Shown: positions 43,193 through 51,756 of the stretch, in pieces
Position numbering within the stretch: the first letter of the stretch is position 1
Layout: every line of letters starts with the position of its first letter
Assembly (NCBI GenBank): GCA_945905815.1
Contig: CAMDQH010000011.1
Location: forward strand, 1 to 60,844
DNA length: 60,844 nucleotides
Source of the DNA: Bacteriovorax stolpii
Lineage (GTDB): Bacteria > Bdellovibrionota > Bacteriovoracia > Bacteriovoracales > Bacteriovoracaceae
Reading direction: 5' to 3'
The notes under the pieces: model-generated
Database searches by the model: none
What the model saw: the letters and a program-made list of their open reading frames with translations, nothing else
What the model was told of the DNA's origin: nothing
Position numbers and translations under genes: made by a program

Positions 43193-43924
43193 ATGGGTTA
43201 CATCAGAAAAGGTTTTGCAAAAACTGTCAGAGCAATGCCAAAGATAAAAAAAGTTATCTTCTGGTCGACATGTGCCTTTTTTATTTCAACCATCATGACA
43301 GTTGTAGCGCTTAAATGGCTGCCTGTATATTTCACTCCTTTAGTTCTTCTACGAACAGGAGAATATGCCCTCGATGGTAAATGGGTTGCTGTTCAAAAAG
43401 ACTGGGTTAGCTTGGAGGAAATTTCTCCTCATTTAAGAAAAGCTGTTATTGCCTCAGAAGATCCAAAATTTCTCATTCATTCCGGTTTTGATTTTGAAGC
43501 AATCGCCAAGGCAATAGATTCAAATAAAAGACGAAAAGTTAAGATGGGTGCATCAACTATTTCCCAGCAAACAGCAAAGAACGTTTTTCTGTATCCTTCT
43601 CGTACTTATGTGAGAAAAGGTTTCGAAGCTTATTTCACATTTCTCATTGAGAATATTTGGGACAAAAGAAGGATCCTGGAAGTTTATTTAAATGTTATCG
43701 AACTTGGTCCAGGTATTTACGGTGCAGAAGCAGCTTCTCAATACTATTTCAATAAACCTGCAATCGAGCTAGCGCAAGGTGAAGCTCAGCTATTTGCGGC
43801 CATTCTCCCAAATCCACGCAAGTGGAATCCTAAACGTCCAACTAACTTTGTCCTTAGACGACGCAACTTCATTAAGCGCAATCTTGCCCTATTGGGTAAT
43901 TCTTATTTCAAACCGACAATGTAA
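43193..43924 (+). CDS. mtgA: Monofunctional peptidoglycan glycosyltransferase MtgA
   Basis: 243 residues: one N-terminal membrane span (about 21-41) and the GT51 transglycosylase domain with catalytic E89 in SEDPKFLIHSGFD, GASTISQQTAKN (119-130), the second Glu region and WDKRRILEVYLN. It lengthens glycan strands of the cell wall from lipid II. The start is not strongly decided: the ribosome site is weak, and an ATG at 43235 is a possible alternative. It abuts the convergent nadB gene without a gap. Confidence 0.9.
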   Translation: MGYIRKGFAKTVRAMPKIKKVIFWSTCAFFISTIMTVVALKWLPVYFTPLVLLRTGEYALDGKWVAVQKDWVSLEEISPHLRKAVIASEDPKFLIHSGFDFEAIAKAIDSNKRRKVKMGASTISQQTAKNVFLYPSRTYVRKGFEAYFTFLIENIWDKRRILEVYLNVIELGPGIYGAEAASQYYFNKPAIELAQGEAQLFAAILPNPRKWNPKRPTNFVLRRRNFIKRNLALLGNSYFKPTM

Positions 43925-45499
43925 TTAATCTTTAAGATAGAAGCAGCCGACTGACTCTTTGTTTCGAAGTGAAGCATTTAGCACCATAAAAGCAACTTCT
44001 ACGCCATTTCTAAGTCCAATAAGTTCATCATGGGGCTGAGCATGCTTATAGAATTTTGATATCTCATCCTGAAGCTCAATAAACATGGCTCGCGCACGGG
44101 CGAGACGATTTTTAGAACGAGACAGTCCTACGTAGTTCCACATAGTTTGTTTCAGTGTCATCTGGTCCTGAGCTATAAGCGCCAGATCAATTTCTTCATG
44201 TGACTGCTTCCAGTCTTTAATTTGATCTGCTTCATAATTACTTAAAGTCGAAAGACTTCCTATGATATCTTCAGCTGCAATATAACCCCAAGTTAATCCC
44301 TCTAGTAGTGAGGTTGATGCCAAACGATTCGCACCATGTAGCCCTGTACAAGCGACCTCACCAACTGCATACAAACGCTTTAGATTTGTGCGGCCCTTAA
44401 GATCAGTTTTCACACCACCACAGGTATAGTGAGCAGCTGGAACCACCGGAATTGGTTCTTTGGCCATATCGATTTTATTTTCCAAGCAATAAGCATGAAT
44501 CGTAGGAAAACGATTCTTAAGATAGGCTTCATCCTTCGCAGTGATATCGAGATAAACACAATCTTCTTTTTCAGCAATCATCTCTTCCAAAATGGCGCGA
44601 GAAACTACGTCACGTGGAGCAAGTTCAGCATCCTCATGATATTTCTTCATGAAGGCTTGACCTTTAGAATTGATTAATCTCCCACCCTCGCCACGAATTG
44701 CTTCTGAAACTAAAAATCTACGATGTGAAGATCGGTTATAAAATGTGGTCGGATGGAACTGGATAAATTCCATATTTGTGACGTAAGCGCCTGCTCTATG
44801 GGCCATAGCATGGCCGTCCCCTCGAGCTCCTTCAGCATTTGAATGGTGAAGATATAAAGCTCCGATTCCGCCAGTGGCAAGAATGGTGACTTTTGCTAGA
44901 ACTTTACGAACTTCTTTTTTATTTTGATCCAGGATATAAGCGCCAAGAACTTGGTTCTCTTCATAGCGTTGAGTGATCGCAACACCATGATGATTAGGAG
45001 TGATGAGATCGATCGCCGTGTGACTAGTTAAAAACTTAACATTTGGAAAACGTTTTTCATCATTTAGGTAATTCAAAAGAGAGATTTGAATCGCTTTACC
45101 AGTCATATCTCCATTATAAATAATTCTATCACGTGAGTGAGCAGCTTCTTTAGTAAAAAGTAGTTCACCCTCAGCGTCTTTAGCAAAATCTGTATGGGAT
45201 TTATGAATCAATATCTCATCAATAATTTCGGCGGAACGAGTAGACAAAATCTTTGCAGCTTCAATATTTGAAGTAAAAGCAGAAGCCTTAATAATATCTT
45301 TCATCAAGTCTTCTTGATCGTTCAGATCTTTGGGACTATAAATAATTCCACCCTGCGCCCAAAAAGTATTCGTTATCTCAGGCCGTTTTTCTCGGGTTAC
45401 AATCGTAATATTTAATTTTTTTTCGGCCAGCTTGATTGCTGCTGCAAGACCTGCAATACCCGAACCTAAAATGAGAACATCTGTATTAAAGTCTTTCAT
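43925..45499 (-). CDS. nadB: L-aspartate oxidase NadB
   Basis: 524 residues. FAD motif VLILGSGIAGLAAAIKLAEK (residues about 9-28), TFWAQGGI, and the typical PTTFY and HAMAHRAGAYV segments of NadB. It oxidises aspartate to iminoaspartate, the first step of NAD synthesis, in the cytoplasm. Overlaps nadC by 4 bases, so nadC and nadB are one unit in the order nadC-nadB; nadA is not in the window. Confidence 0.93.
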   Translation of the reverse strand: MKDFNTDVLILGSGIAGLAAAIKLAEKKLNITIVTREKRPEITNTFWAQGGIIYSPKDLNDQEDLMKDIIKASAFTSNIEAAKILSTRSAEIIDEILIHKSHTDFAKDAEGELLFTKEAAHSRDRIIYNGDMTGKAIQISLLNYLNDEKRFPNVKFLTSHTAIDLITPNHHGVAITQRYEENQVLGAYILDQNKKEVRKVLAKVTILATGGIGALYLHHSNAEGARGDGHAMAHRAGAYVTNMEFIQFHPTTFYNRSSHRRFLVSEAIRGEGGRLINSKGQAFMKKYHEDAELAPRDVVSRAILEEMIAEKEDCVYLDITAKDEAYLKNRFPTIHAYCLENKIDMAKEPIPVVPAAHYTCGGVKTDLKGRTNLKRLYAVGEVACTGLHGANRLASTSLLEGLTWGYIAAEDIIGSLSTLSNYEADQIKDWKQSHEEIDLALIAQDQMTLKQTMWNYVGLSRSKNRLARARAMFIELQDEISKFYKHAQPHDELIGLRNGVEVAFMVLNASLRNKESVGCFYLKD

Positions 45500-46347
45500 A
45501 GTGGTTTGAACTTTAAAGAAATATCAACCCGTGGAGCTGAGTAAATCAGAGAACCGAGACTAATCGCATCGATGCCATCAATTAAATAACTTTCTAAATT
45601 TTCTAGTTTCACTCCGCCTGATACTTCAAAGGTCACGCCAGGCCACTTCATTTTAATAGCTTCCCTGATTAGATCAAGCGAGAAGTTATCCAGCATCACA
45701 TGTTTAAGACCCAATTTCTGAGCAACTTTAAGCTCACTTAAATCATGAATCTCAGCAATAATGGAGTTATAAAAAGCACCTTGCTGCTGAAAAAATTCAA
45801 ATGCACCCTCAAGTCCACCCATGCAGGATTTATGATTATCTTTAATCATCCACGCGTCAGTCTGCCCTAATCGATGGTTGTATCCACCACCTACTCTGAC
45901 AGCGTATTTTTCAAGTGACCGAAGACCCGGTGTAGTTTTGCGTGTATCAAGAAGTTTTATATTTTTTTTGTTTGCAATTATTACGTGTTTTTTTGTCCAC
46001 GTCGCAATCGAACTCGCATGCTGAAGAAGGTTTAGAGCAAGTCTCTCACCAGTCACGGCCAGGTTGAAGGGAAGCGCTTCAGGGAATTCTATCACTTCCC
46101 CTGCTTGAAATTCTTTTCCATCCCAATGCTTGAAGAAATCAAAATGATAAGACTTGGCCCCCAGAGCTGCGAAGGTCGCAACAAAGTAATCGGTACCTGC
46201 CAAAACGATTGGAGATTTAATTTTTAAATACAGTTTCACGTCTGAACCGTTTAAGGTTCGTGTGTAATGAAAATTGCGAGCTAGATCGTCTTCATCCAAC
46301 CAACTTCTTATCTGAGGATAGAGACTTGTAAGAGTAAAATCGCTCAT
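45496..46347 (-). CDS. nadC: Nicotinate-nucleotide pyrophosphorylase NadC
   Basis: 283 residues with the quinolinate phosphoribosyltransferase pattern: LNLLQHASSIAT (104-115), DTRKTTPGLRSLEKYAVR (131-148), GGYNHRLGQTDAWMIKDNH, and the C-terminal VSGGVKLENLESYL. It converts quinolinate to nicotinate mononucleotide. It is transcribed first with nadB. The 126-base gap before it, shared with the divergent comEC-like gene, holds no motif I can name. Confidence 0.93.
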   Translation of the reverse strand: MSDFTLTSLYPQIRSWLDEDDLARNFHYTRTLNGSDVKLYLKIKSPIVLAGTDYFVATFAALGAKSYHFDFFKHWDGKEFQAGEVIEFPEALPFNLAVTGERLALNLLQHASSIATWTKKHVIIANKKNIKLLDTRKTTPGLRSLEKYAVRVGGGYNHRLGQTDAWMIKDNHKSCMGGLEGAFEFFQQQGAFYNSIIAEIHDLSELKVAQKLGLKHVMLDNFSLDLIREAIKMKWPGVTFEVSGGVKLENLESYLIDGIDAISLGSLIYSAPRVDISLKFKPL

Positions 46348-46473
46348 ACACGGTTTGTACCGATTTTCGGTTGATGCTGCAAGGATTTCCGCTGCTGCCC
46401 CGAGCTATTTTCTTTATAATTACTATCAGTTACTACTTTTAACTTTGGTTCAATAATTGCTTAGAGCCTAAGT

Positions 46474-47622
46474 ATGAAATTAACCTGGACTATTACTATC
46501 GTCTTAATCTCATTCTGCCTTTTAGGCCTTTTGAAAATGGAAGAGCAAAAGCAGTTTTATCCCTATTTTAAAGGGCAGAAAACGTTTAAGCTACAGCGCT
46601 TCGAAGTGGCTAAAAAGATGTCATCACCTGAGGATTTGGAGTTGTTAGAGCTTTGGGAGTCCATGCTCACTGGAAGATCGGCTCCGGTTTCAAAATGGAT
46701 TAAAGACGAATATAAAACCTTGGGTCTTAATCATCTATTTACTCCATCAGGCTTTCATCTTTCTGCAGTCATGCTGCCTTTTATGAAGTTTATTAAAAAC
46801 AGGGTATGGCAGCTTTGGATTCTAATTGCTGTGGGAGCGACTATTTTCTCAATGGTTGGCCAGGGTGCCCTGAAACGGATGGTGCTCATCAAAGTGAATC
46901 AAAATCTGCTGGGCCAGAAAACAGGTTTTATCGTAGCACTGTTGATGGATATGTTATTTGGCTCTTTCACTGATTCTCCTTTGAGCTTTTGTTATAGCTT
47001 CCTTTTTTTGGGAATTATCTATTCAGGTTCTGGTCTACTGTTCCTGTGGTTCTTTTTTGCTCAATGTTTAATTGCGTATTTTAATGGAAATCATATATCG
47101 CCACTAATCATGATTTTGTCTCCGGTATTAAATATTGCTTTTGCCGCTGCCATGCCACTTCTACTTTTATTGGCCTTTCCTCTTTGCCATTGGCAAATCA
47201 TAGTAGGCTTGAAAATCCTGGCCGGCCTTCAAAAGCTGGTTCAACTCTCTGCGAATCTGACTCAGCTAATTCCGACATGGGAAATAAACGTGGGAGTACT
47301 CCTATGTTTTGGACTGTTCTATTTTCGTAAGAAAAAATCGTTTATCCTTGCCGTACTTCTTCTGACCTCGAGTCTAAATCAGGATCTGAATAAAATTCCG
47401 AGCTTTGGGAGATATGATTATATTCCAACCGGGAATGTCGTAAAAATTGTTCCAAATGAAGCTGGGGAGACTGTTTATTTTAGTGATGGAAAATGTAAAA
47501 GGGAGTTGATTAGAGGTGTTTGGTGGGAAAAATGCTCCCCCCGAAGGAGGAGCAGTAAAAATAGTATTAAGAAACTTTCATTTCTTTTTCAAGGGCAGCA
47601 AAAGTTTTTTCTTCACGGATAG
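46474..47622 (+). CDS. Short ComEC/Rec2-like membrane protein
   Basis: 382 residues with about eight membrane spans. HLFTPSGFHLSAV (91-103) is the ComEC 'HLLAISGLHV' motif, and the region around ALKRMVLIKV fits the competence domain. ComEC forms the DNA-uptake channel, but typical proteins are 650-800 residues, and this one lacks the C-terminal metallo-hydrolase domain and OB fold. The last about 20 codons run over the tig terminator and its 3' end, 56 bases in overlap. It may be a shortened relative with another role, or its C-terminus may be recent. Confidence 0.65.
   Translation: MKLTWTITIVLISFCLLGLLKMEEQKQFYPYFKGQKTFKLQRFEVAKKMSSPEDLELLELWESMLTGRSAPVSKWIKDEYKTLGLNHLFTPSGFHLSAVMLPFMKFIKNRVWQLWILIAVGATIFSMVGQGALKRMVLIKVNQNLLGQKTGFIVALLMDMLFGSFTDSPLSFCYSFLFLGIIYSGSGLLFLWFFFAQCLIAYFNGNHISPLIMILSPVLNIAFAAAMPLLLLLAFPLCHWQIIVGLKILAGLQKLVQLSANLTQLIPTWEINVGVLLCFGLFYFRKKKSFILAVLLLTSSLNQDLNKIPSFGRYDYIPTGNVVKIVPNEAGETVYFSDGKCKRELIRGVWWEKCSPRRRSSKNSIKKLSFLFQGQQKFFLHG
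47528..47553 (-). terminator. Intrinsic terminator of tig
   Basis: Minus-strand GCTCCTCC-TTCG-GGGGGAGC is an 8-bp stem (one G-U wobble) with a TTCG tetraloop, followed by ATTTTT. It lies 14 bases after the tig stop codon, inside the 3' end of the ComEC-like frame. Confidence 0.88.
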
Positions 47623-48850
47623 CGTACATAAGATTGCGCTTGATGTTCTCATTTGATTTATAGAACTTAGAGATCTCTTCTTTCTTCATCTCTGACTGAG
47701 CAACCATTTCATCAATTTTAGCATCAAGATCAGCTTCATTTGCTTCGATGTTAAATTTCTTTCCTAGTTTATCAAGGATAAGGCCAGAACGAACCTGGAA
47801 CGCAGCTTTGTTAGTGACATCGTCATTCCAACGCTCGAAGTATAGACCAATCATCTGGTCATTAAATCCTTGCTGCTTAAGTGTCTTGGTAAGATCTTGC
47901 TTAACGCCAACTTTTTGATCTTCGATAAGTGCCACAGGAACTTCAAACTTATTCTCTTCGATTAGTTTTTCAAGGATTGCCTGTTGTAGTTTAGTTTGAA
48001 CTTCACGTTTTTTCTGAGCTTTCATTCTTTCTTTGTTTTTAGCATTGAAGTCAGCAACTGATTCAAAGCCAAACTCTTTAGCTAGTTCGTCAGTAAAATC
48101 TGGGAAGTTTTTGGTTTTGATTTCAAGAAGCTCAACATGGAAAATAACCGGAGCATTCTTAAGGTCTTCCTCGTGATAATCTGCAGGAAAAGTAACTTTA
48201 ACGTCTTTTTTGTCACCTTTCTTAAGACCAATCATGCCATCTTCAAATCCAGGGATGAATTGACCAGAACCGATTTCAAGCATGTAGTCCTGAGCTTTCA
48301 TATTCTCTGGCTTTGTTCCATCTGCTTTTTCACCTTCAAAGTTGAAGACAGCAAAATCACCCTTCGCTAGCTTATGAGCAGCATCTTTAACTTCGGTCAC
48401 TTCAGCTTTAGGAGCAAGATAGTTTTTCTTCAGTGTTTCAAAGTCTTCTTCAGTAACTGTTTCTGATTCTTTCTTAAATGTATATTTTGAAAAATCTTTT
48501 AATTCAAATTCAGGGATAACTTCAACCGTTGCTTCAAATGCAACTGTCTGACCTGATTCATATTTAGTGTTACCAAATTGTGGGTAACCAACTGCGCGAA
48601 TATTTTCTTTTTTGACGGCTTCGAAATATTCATTAGAAATAAAACGGTGAAGAGCATCGTTTTCAATTTGTGGTCCAAACATTTTTTGAACCATCTCAAG
48701 AGGTGCTTTACCTTTACGGAAACCTTTAAGATTTGAATCAGCTTGCTTGGCCAATACGGCAGCTTTAATTTCTTTAGAAAGATCTACTTTCTCATAATTG
48801 AAGACAAATTTCTTAGTACAGTCGTTAACAGTTTGAAGGGTGTAAGACAT
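47567..48850 (-). CDS. tig: Trigger factor (ribosome-bound chaperone)
   Basis: 427 residues with the three domains of trigger factor: N-terminal ribosome-binding domain (about 1-140; signature GFRKGKAPLEMVQKMFG), FKBP-like PPIase domain (about 155-240; FPADYHEEDLKNAPVIFHVE), and the helical C-terminal chaperone domain. It meets nascent chains at the exit tunnel. It follows truA with an 84-base gap and ends the long housekeeping run with its own terminator. Length is standard. Confidence 0.95.
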   Translation of the reverse strand: MSYTLQTVNDCTKKFVFNYEKVDLSKEIKAAVLAKQADSNLKGFRKGKAPLEMVQKMFGPQIENDALHRFISNEYFEAVKKENIRAVGYPQFGNTKYESGQTVAFEATVEVIPEFELKDFSKYTFKKESETVTEEDFETLKKNYLAPKAEVTEVKDAAHKLAKGDFAVFNFEGEKADGTKPENMKAQDYMLEIGSGQFIPGFEDGMIGLKKGDKKDVKVTFPADYHEEDLKNAPVIFHVELLEIKTKNFPDFTDELAKEFGFESVADFNAKNKERMKAQKKREVQTKLQQAILEKLIEENKFEVPVALIEDQKVGVKQDLTKTLKQQGFNDQMIGLYFERWNDDVTNKAAFQVRSGLILDKLGKKFNIEANEADLDAKIDEMVAQSEMKKEEISKFYKSNENIKRNLMYAIREEKTFAALEKEMKVS

Positions 48851-48934
48851 GGCATCTCTCTTTGATAATTGGATAAATTTCGAGTGGTTTTTTGTAACAT
48901 AATACGCAAAAAAGTCAATTTATTGAGAGAGAAA

Positions 48935-49702
48935 TCAGTAATTGACGCGAACCATATAGAGCCCTTGGGGTGGTGCAGTTGCTCCCATACGCTCAGTTGG
49001 ACTTGAAGTAAGTGAAGAGGCAAAATCTTCGATTGAAATTTTGCTTCGCCCAACGTTCCAAACGGCACCCATTAAGAGTCTTACCATTTGCTTTAAGAAG
49101 CCATTTCCTACAATTCTGAAAATATAATGTGCAGGAAGCATTCCCCATTCATTCTGTGGAACTTCCAAAATATCACATTCAAAGATTATTCGAACAGTAC
49201 TTGAGACATCTGTTCCCTGACAAAAATGATTAGCAAAATCATGTTCACCAACCAAAATCTGACATGCCTTACGCATTTTTTCGACATCAAGATCAAAAGC
49301 ATAATTACCAATCAAATCATTTTGAAGAGCAGTCGGCTGGCGAGTACAAGTAAAACGATAGTGATACTCTTTGGAAATAGCGTTAACAGTAGGATGAAAT
49401 TCATCATCAGAATTCTTGGCGTGAATCACCCGAATATCTTCAGGCAAATTTCCATTGAGAGCTTTTAGGAGTTTGTCTGGATCAATTTCTAGTTCAATTG
49501 AAACTTTAACCACTTGACCAAGAGCATGTACCCCCGTGTCTGTTCGACCAGAACCCATACTTTGAGGTTTCGCTTTAGAGATCTGAGTCAAGGCCTTGTT
49601 GAGCTCGCCTTGGACGGTAAGTCCCATCGCCTCAGGTTGTATCTGCCAGCCGAGATAGCGAGTACCTTTATACTGAATAATTATTTGATAGTGGTGAATC
49701 AC
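48935..49702 (-). CDS. truA: tRNA pseudouridine synthase TruA
   Basis: 255 residues. YKGTRYLGWQIQPEAMGLTV (residues 11-30) and the catalytic aspartate in GSGRTDTGVHALGQ mark TruA, which converts U38-40 in the anticodon stem of many tRNAs. KEYHYRF and LKQMVRLLMGAV are also typical. Starts in a 4-base overlap with pssA and is followed by tig. Confidence 0.93.
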   Translation of the reverse strand: MIHHYQIIIQYKGTRYLGWQIQPEAMGLTVQGELNKALTQISKAKPQSMGSGRTDTGVHALGQVVKVSIELEIDPDKLLKALNGNLPEDIRVIHAKNSDDEFHPTVNAISKEYHYRFTCTRQPTALQNDLIGNYAFDLDVEKMRKACQILVGEHDFANHFCQGTDVSSTVRIIFECDILEVPQNEWGMLPAHYIFRIVGNGFLKQMVRLLMGAVWNVGRSKISIEDFASSLTSSPTERMGATAPPQGLYMVRVNY

Positions 49703-50451
49703 TTTTCTTCGGTTTCAGGCTCTTCTTGCCATTCAAAAATACCCTCAAATCTTTTACGGTGGGTGAGGAAGTACAGAAGAGAAACAACGACATAAAGAGT
49801 GATAATTACTGGGATCATAACTTCTTCATAAATAAAGAGGCTGGCAAGGATCATAAAAATTATCATCAAGCCTTGCTTTTTATGTTTCTTGGCCCATTCA
49901 GATTTCTTAAAACTCGGAAAAGGTATATTCGAAATCATAAGAACAGCATAAAAAATTAAGTAACCAACAGTAAGAGGTTTATAGTTGATAATTTCTGGAA
50001 GACCAAGTGAAACCAAAATCATCGCAACAACGGCAGTTGCTCCACCAGGTATAGGTAATCCTTGGAAGTAATCAGATTTATTTTTATCAATGTTAGCGTT
50101 GAAGCGAGCCAGTCTTAAAGCTCCACACAGCATGAAAAAGAAAGCAGCAACCATGCCGGGTCTTCCAGCTTCAGTTAAAAAACGAAAATAATAAACAATC
50201 GCTGGAGTAACACCAAAAGACACTAAATCACTCATTGAATCAAATTGTTCACCAAAGGCAGATTGAGTGTTAGTCATTCGTGCCACTCGACCGTCGACCA
50301 TATCAAAAACTGCGCCTAGAACAATAAACATGCAGGCCTTGTAAAACTCTCCCTGAAAACCATTAAGAATAGCTGCAAAGCCACATGCCATATTTAATGC
50401 AGTAAAAGTATTAGGTAAAAAAAAGGCCCAACGACGATTCTCAATCAACAT
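49699..50451 (-). CDS. pssA: CDP-diacylglycerol-serine phosphatidyltransferase PssA
   Basis: 250 residues with about seven membrane spans and the CDP-alcohol phosphotransferase motif DGRVAR-x8-GEQFDSMSD (residues 46-67). The first span ends just before the motif. It makes phosphatidylserine from CDP-diacylglycerol and serine; phosphatidylglycerol-type enzymes have a different context. It follows the psd-like gene with 11 bases between them, which is the usual psd-pssA arrangement, and overlaps truA by 4 bases. Confidence 0.85.
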   Translation of the reverse strand: MLIENRRWAFFLPNTFTALNMACGFAAILNGFQGEFYKACMFIVLGAVFDMVDGRVARMTNTQSAFGEQFDSMSDLVSFGVTPAIVYYFRFLTEAGRPGMVAAFFFMLCGALRLARFNANIDKNKSDYFQGLPIPGGATAVVAMILVSLGLPEIINYKPLTVGYLIFYAVLMISNIPFPSFKKSEWAKKHKKQGLMIIFMILASLFIYEEVMIPVIITLYVVVSLLYFLTHRKRFEGIFEWQEEPETEEK

Positions 50452-50462
50452 GAATTAAATCC

Positions 50463-51131
50463 TTATTTAACATCTTTAAAAGCAGCAATAACTGTCTGCC
50501 CAGGAACCACTCGCTCTTTTTCAAATACTAATATATCGCTATTTTGTGGAAGATAAATTATTAAAGTTCCACCGAAAGGGTAAAATCCAAAACACGCTGC
50601 ACCTCTTCCACAATCCCCAGATTTCAACCAGATAGAAGGCCGATGACCATATGTGCAATCTATAAAACGCATTAATGATTTAGTTTGATTCTTTGAACGA
50701 AGTATAAAGTCAGTATGAGAGAGCTCTGAAGCTGGTAGATAAAAGTCTTGAGATTCTGAGTTTCGTGGAATTTTCTTACCACGATTGGCCTTTAGAAAAC
50801 TAACTTCACCGGAAGTCGGAAGATAAAGACCCTTTTCAGAAAATGGACCGATGCTAATTCGAATTTCATGAGTCACAGCAACTTCATCCCATGTGGTTGC
50901 ATCTCTACGAATTGATTCAACAATACCATGAACAGGCGAAAGAAAAATTTCACCATCAAGTTTTGCAGTATCCCTTAAAGGTATTGAAGTCCTTCTACAA
51001 ATATAAAAAATAAGAATGAGAAAAATACTAGTTAAAACTTTAGGGCCAAGCGAGCAGTTCCAAAGAGCGTATATCCATAAAAGTAAAAAACTATAAACTA
51101 GCTCAGTAGGCAAAAATGTAAAGCGTTTCAT
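50463..51131 (-). CDS. Phosphatidylserine decarboxylase-like protein lacking the pyruvoyl serine
   Basis: 222 residues. Two N-terminal spans (about 10-26 and 31-46) are followed by the PSD fold. The psd-type C-terminus reads RGAACFGFYPFGGTLIIYLP (176-195) and VVPGQTVIAAF (208-218), and the position of the self-cleaving Gly-Ser (usually FGSRVDVYLP) is FGG (186-188), so no pyruvoyl cofactor can form by the normal route. The conserved histidine of SPFDVHxxxxP also seems lost (GPFSEKGLYLP). It lies next to pssA, exactly where psd belongs. It may be a non-catalytic relative or use different chemistry. Confidence 0.7.
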   Translation of the reverse strand: MKRFTFLPTELVYSFLLLWIYALWNCSLGPKVLTSIFLILIFYICRRTSIPLRDTAKLDGEIFLSPVHGIVESIRRDATTWDEVAVTHEIRISIGPFSEKGLYLPTSGEVSFLKANRGKKIPRNSESQDFYLPASELSHTDFILRSKNQTKSLMRFIDCTYGHRPSIWLKSGDCGRGAACFGFYPFGGTLIIYLPQNSDILVFEKERVVPGQTVIAAFKDVK

Positions 51132-51754
51132 ATACTCACTTTAAATTCATCTTCAGGCGCCCTGAAATAAAATGAGTCTACTTTGGTTGAAGACTTGAGT
51201 ATCGATGAAAATATAATTTTAGACTTGGATTTCAGTAAATCATCAGTGGTAGAGAATTTTTGTAAGAGGTTGCGTGAAAAATCATCAATCGCGGAGCCAG
51301 AATGACTGTAGAAAGAGGATTTATCAACAGTGTTAAGAAAATCTTCCAAGTCCTTTGAAGAAACCAGTTCGTTACGTGATTCAGTTCCATCCCAAAAATG
51401 GAAAAAGTATTCTCCCCGGTAGGCTTTCGTCATCCAGGTTCCAGCTTGAACTCCGGCCAAAACAGGAATGCTATAAGTTAGAAATGAGTTATGGGTAAAA
51501 CCTGAAAATGTAAGCACATCAGCAAATCCTTCGGAAAGTCTTAACCCTGTGTAGAATCCTGGGCCGGCGGTAGTAATGACTGAAGAAAGATCAGTAATCT
51601 TTAGGCCCACAGATTTAAGTAAATTATGTGTTTCCGTCTGAATAATGGCAGAGGCTTTTTGCCCATAAAACTTATCAAATTTAATCCAGCCAAGATTATC
51701 GTCAAGGATTCCAATAGAGATATCATAAGTTGAATCAATAAATAATTTAGCCAA
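51128..51754 (-). CDS. tsaB: tRNA threonylcarbamoyladenosine biosynthesis protein TsaB
   Basis: 208 residues of the ASKHA fold with TTAGPGFYTGLRL (91-103), the TsaB hallmark GPGSFTGLRIG. TsaB supports TsaD in forming t6A37 in tRNAs that read ANN codons. The catalytic metal residues found in TsaD are not expected here. Starts 2 bases after rseP and overlaps the psd-like gene by 4 bases. Diverged from typical TsaB beyond this motif, so moderately sure. Confidence 0.8.
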   Translation of the reverse strand: MAKLFIDSTYDISIGILDDNLGWIKFDKFYGQKASAIIQTETHNLLKSVGLKITDLSSVITTAGPGFYTGLRLSEGFADVLTFSGFTHNSFLTYSIPVLAGVQAGTWMTKAYRGEYFFHFWDGTESRNELVSSKDLEDFLNTVDKSSFYSHSGSAIDDFSRNLLQKFSTTDDLLKSKSKIIFSSILKSSTKVDSFYFRAPEDEFKVSI

Positions 51755-51756
51755 AT

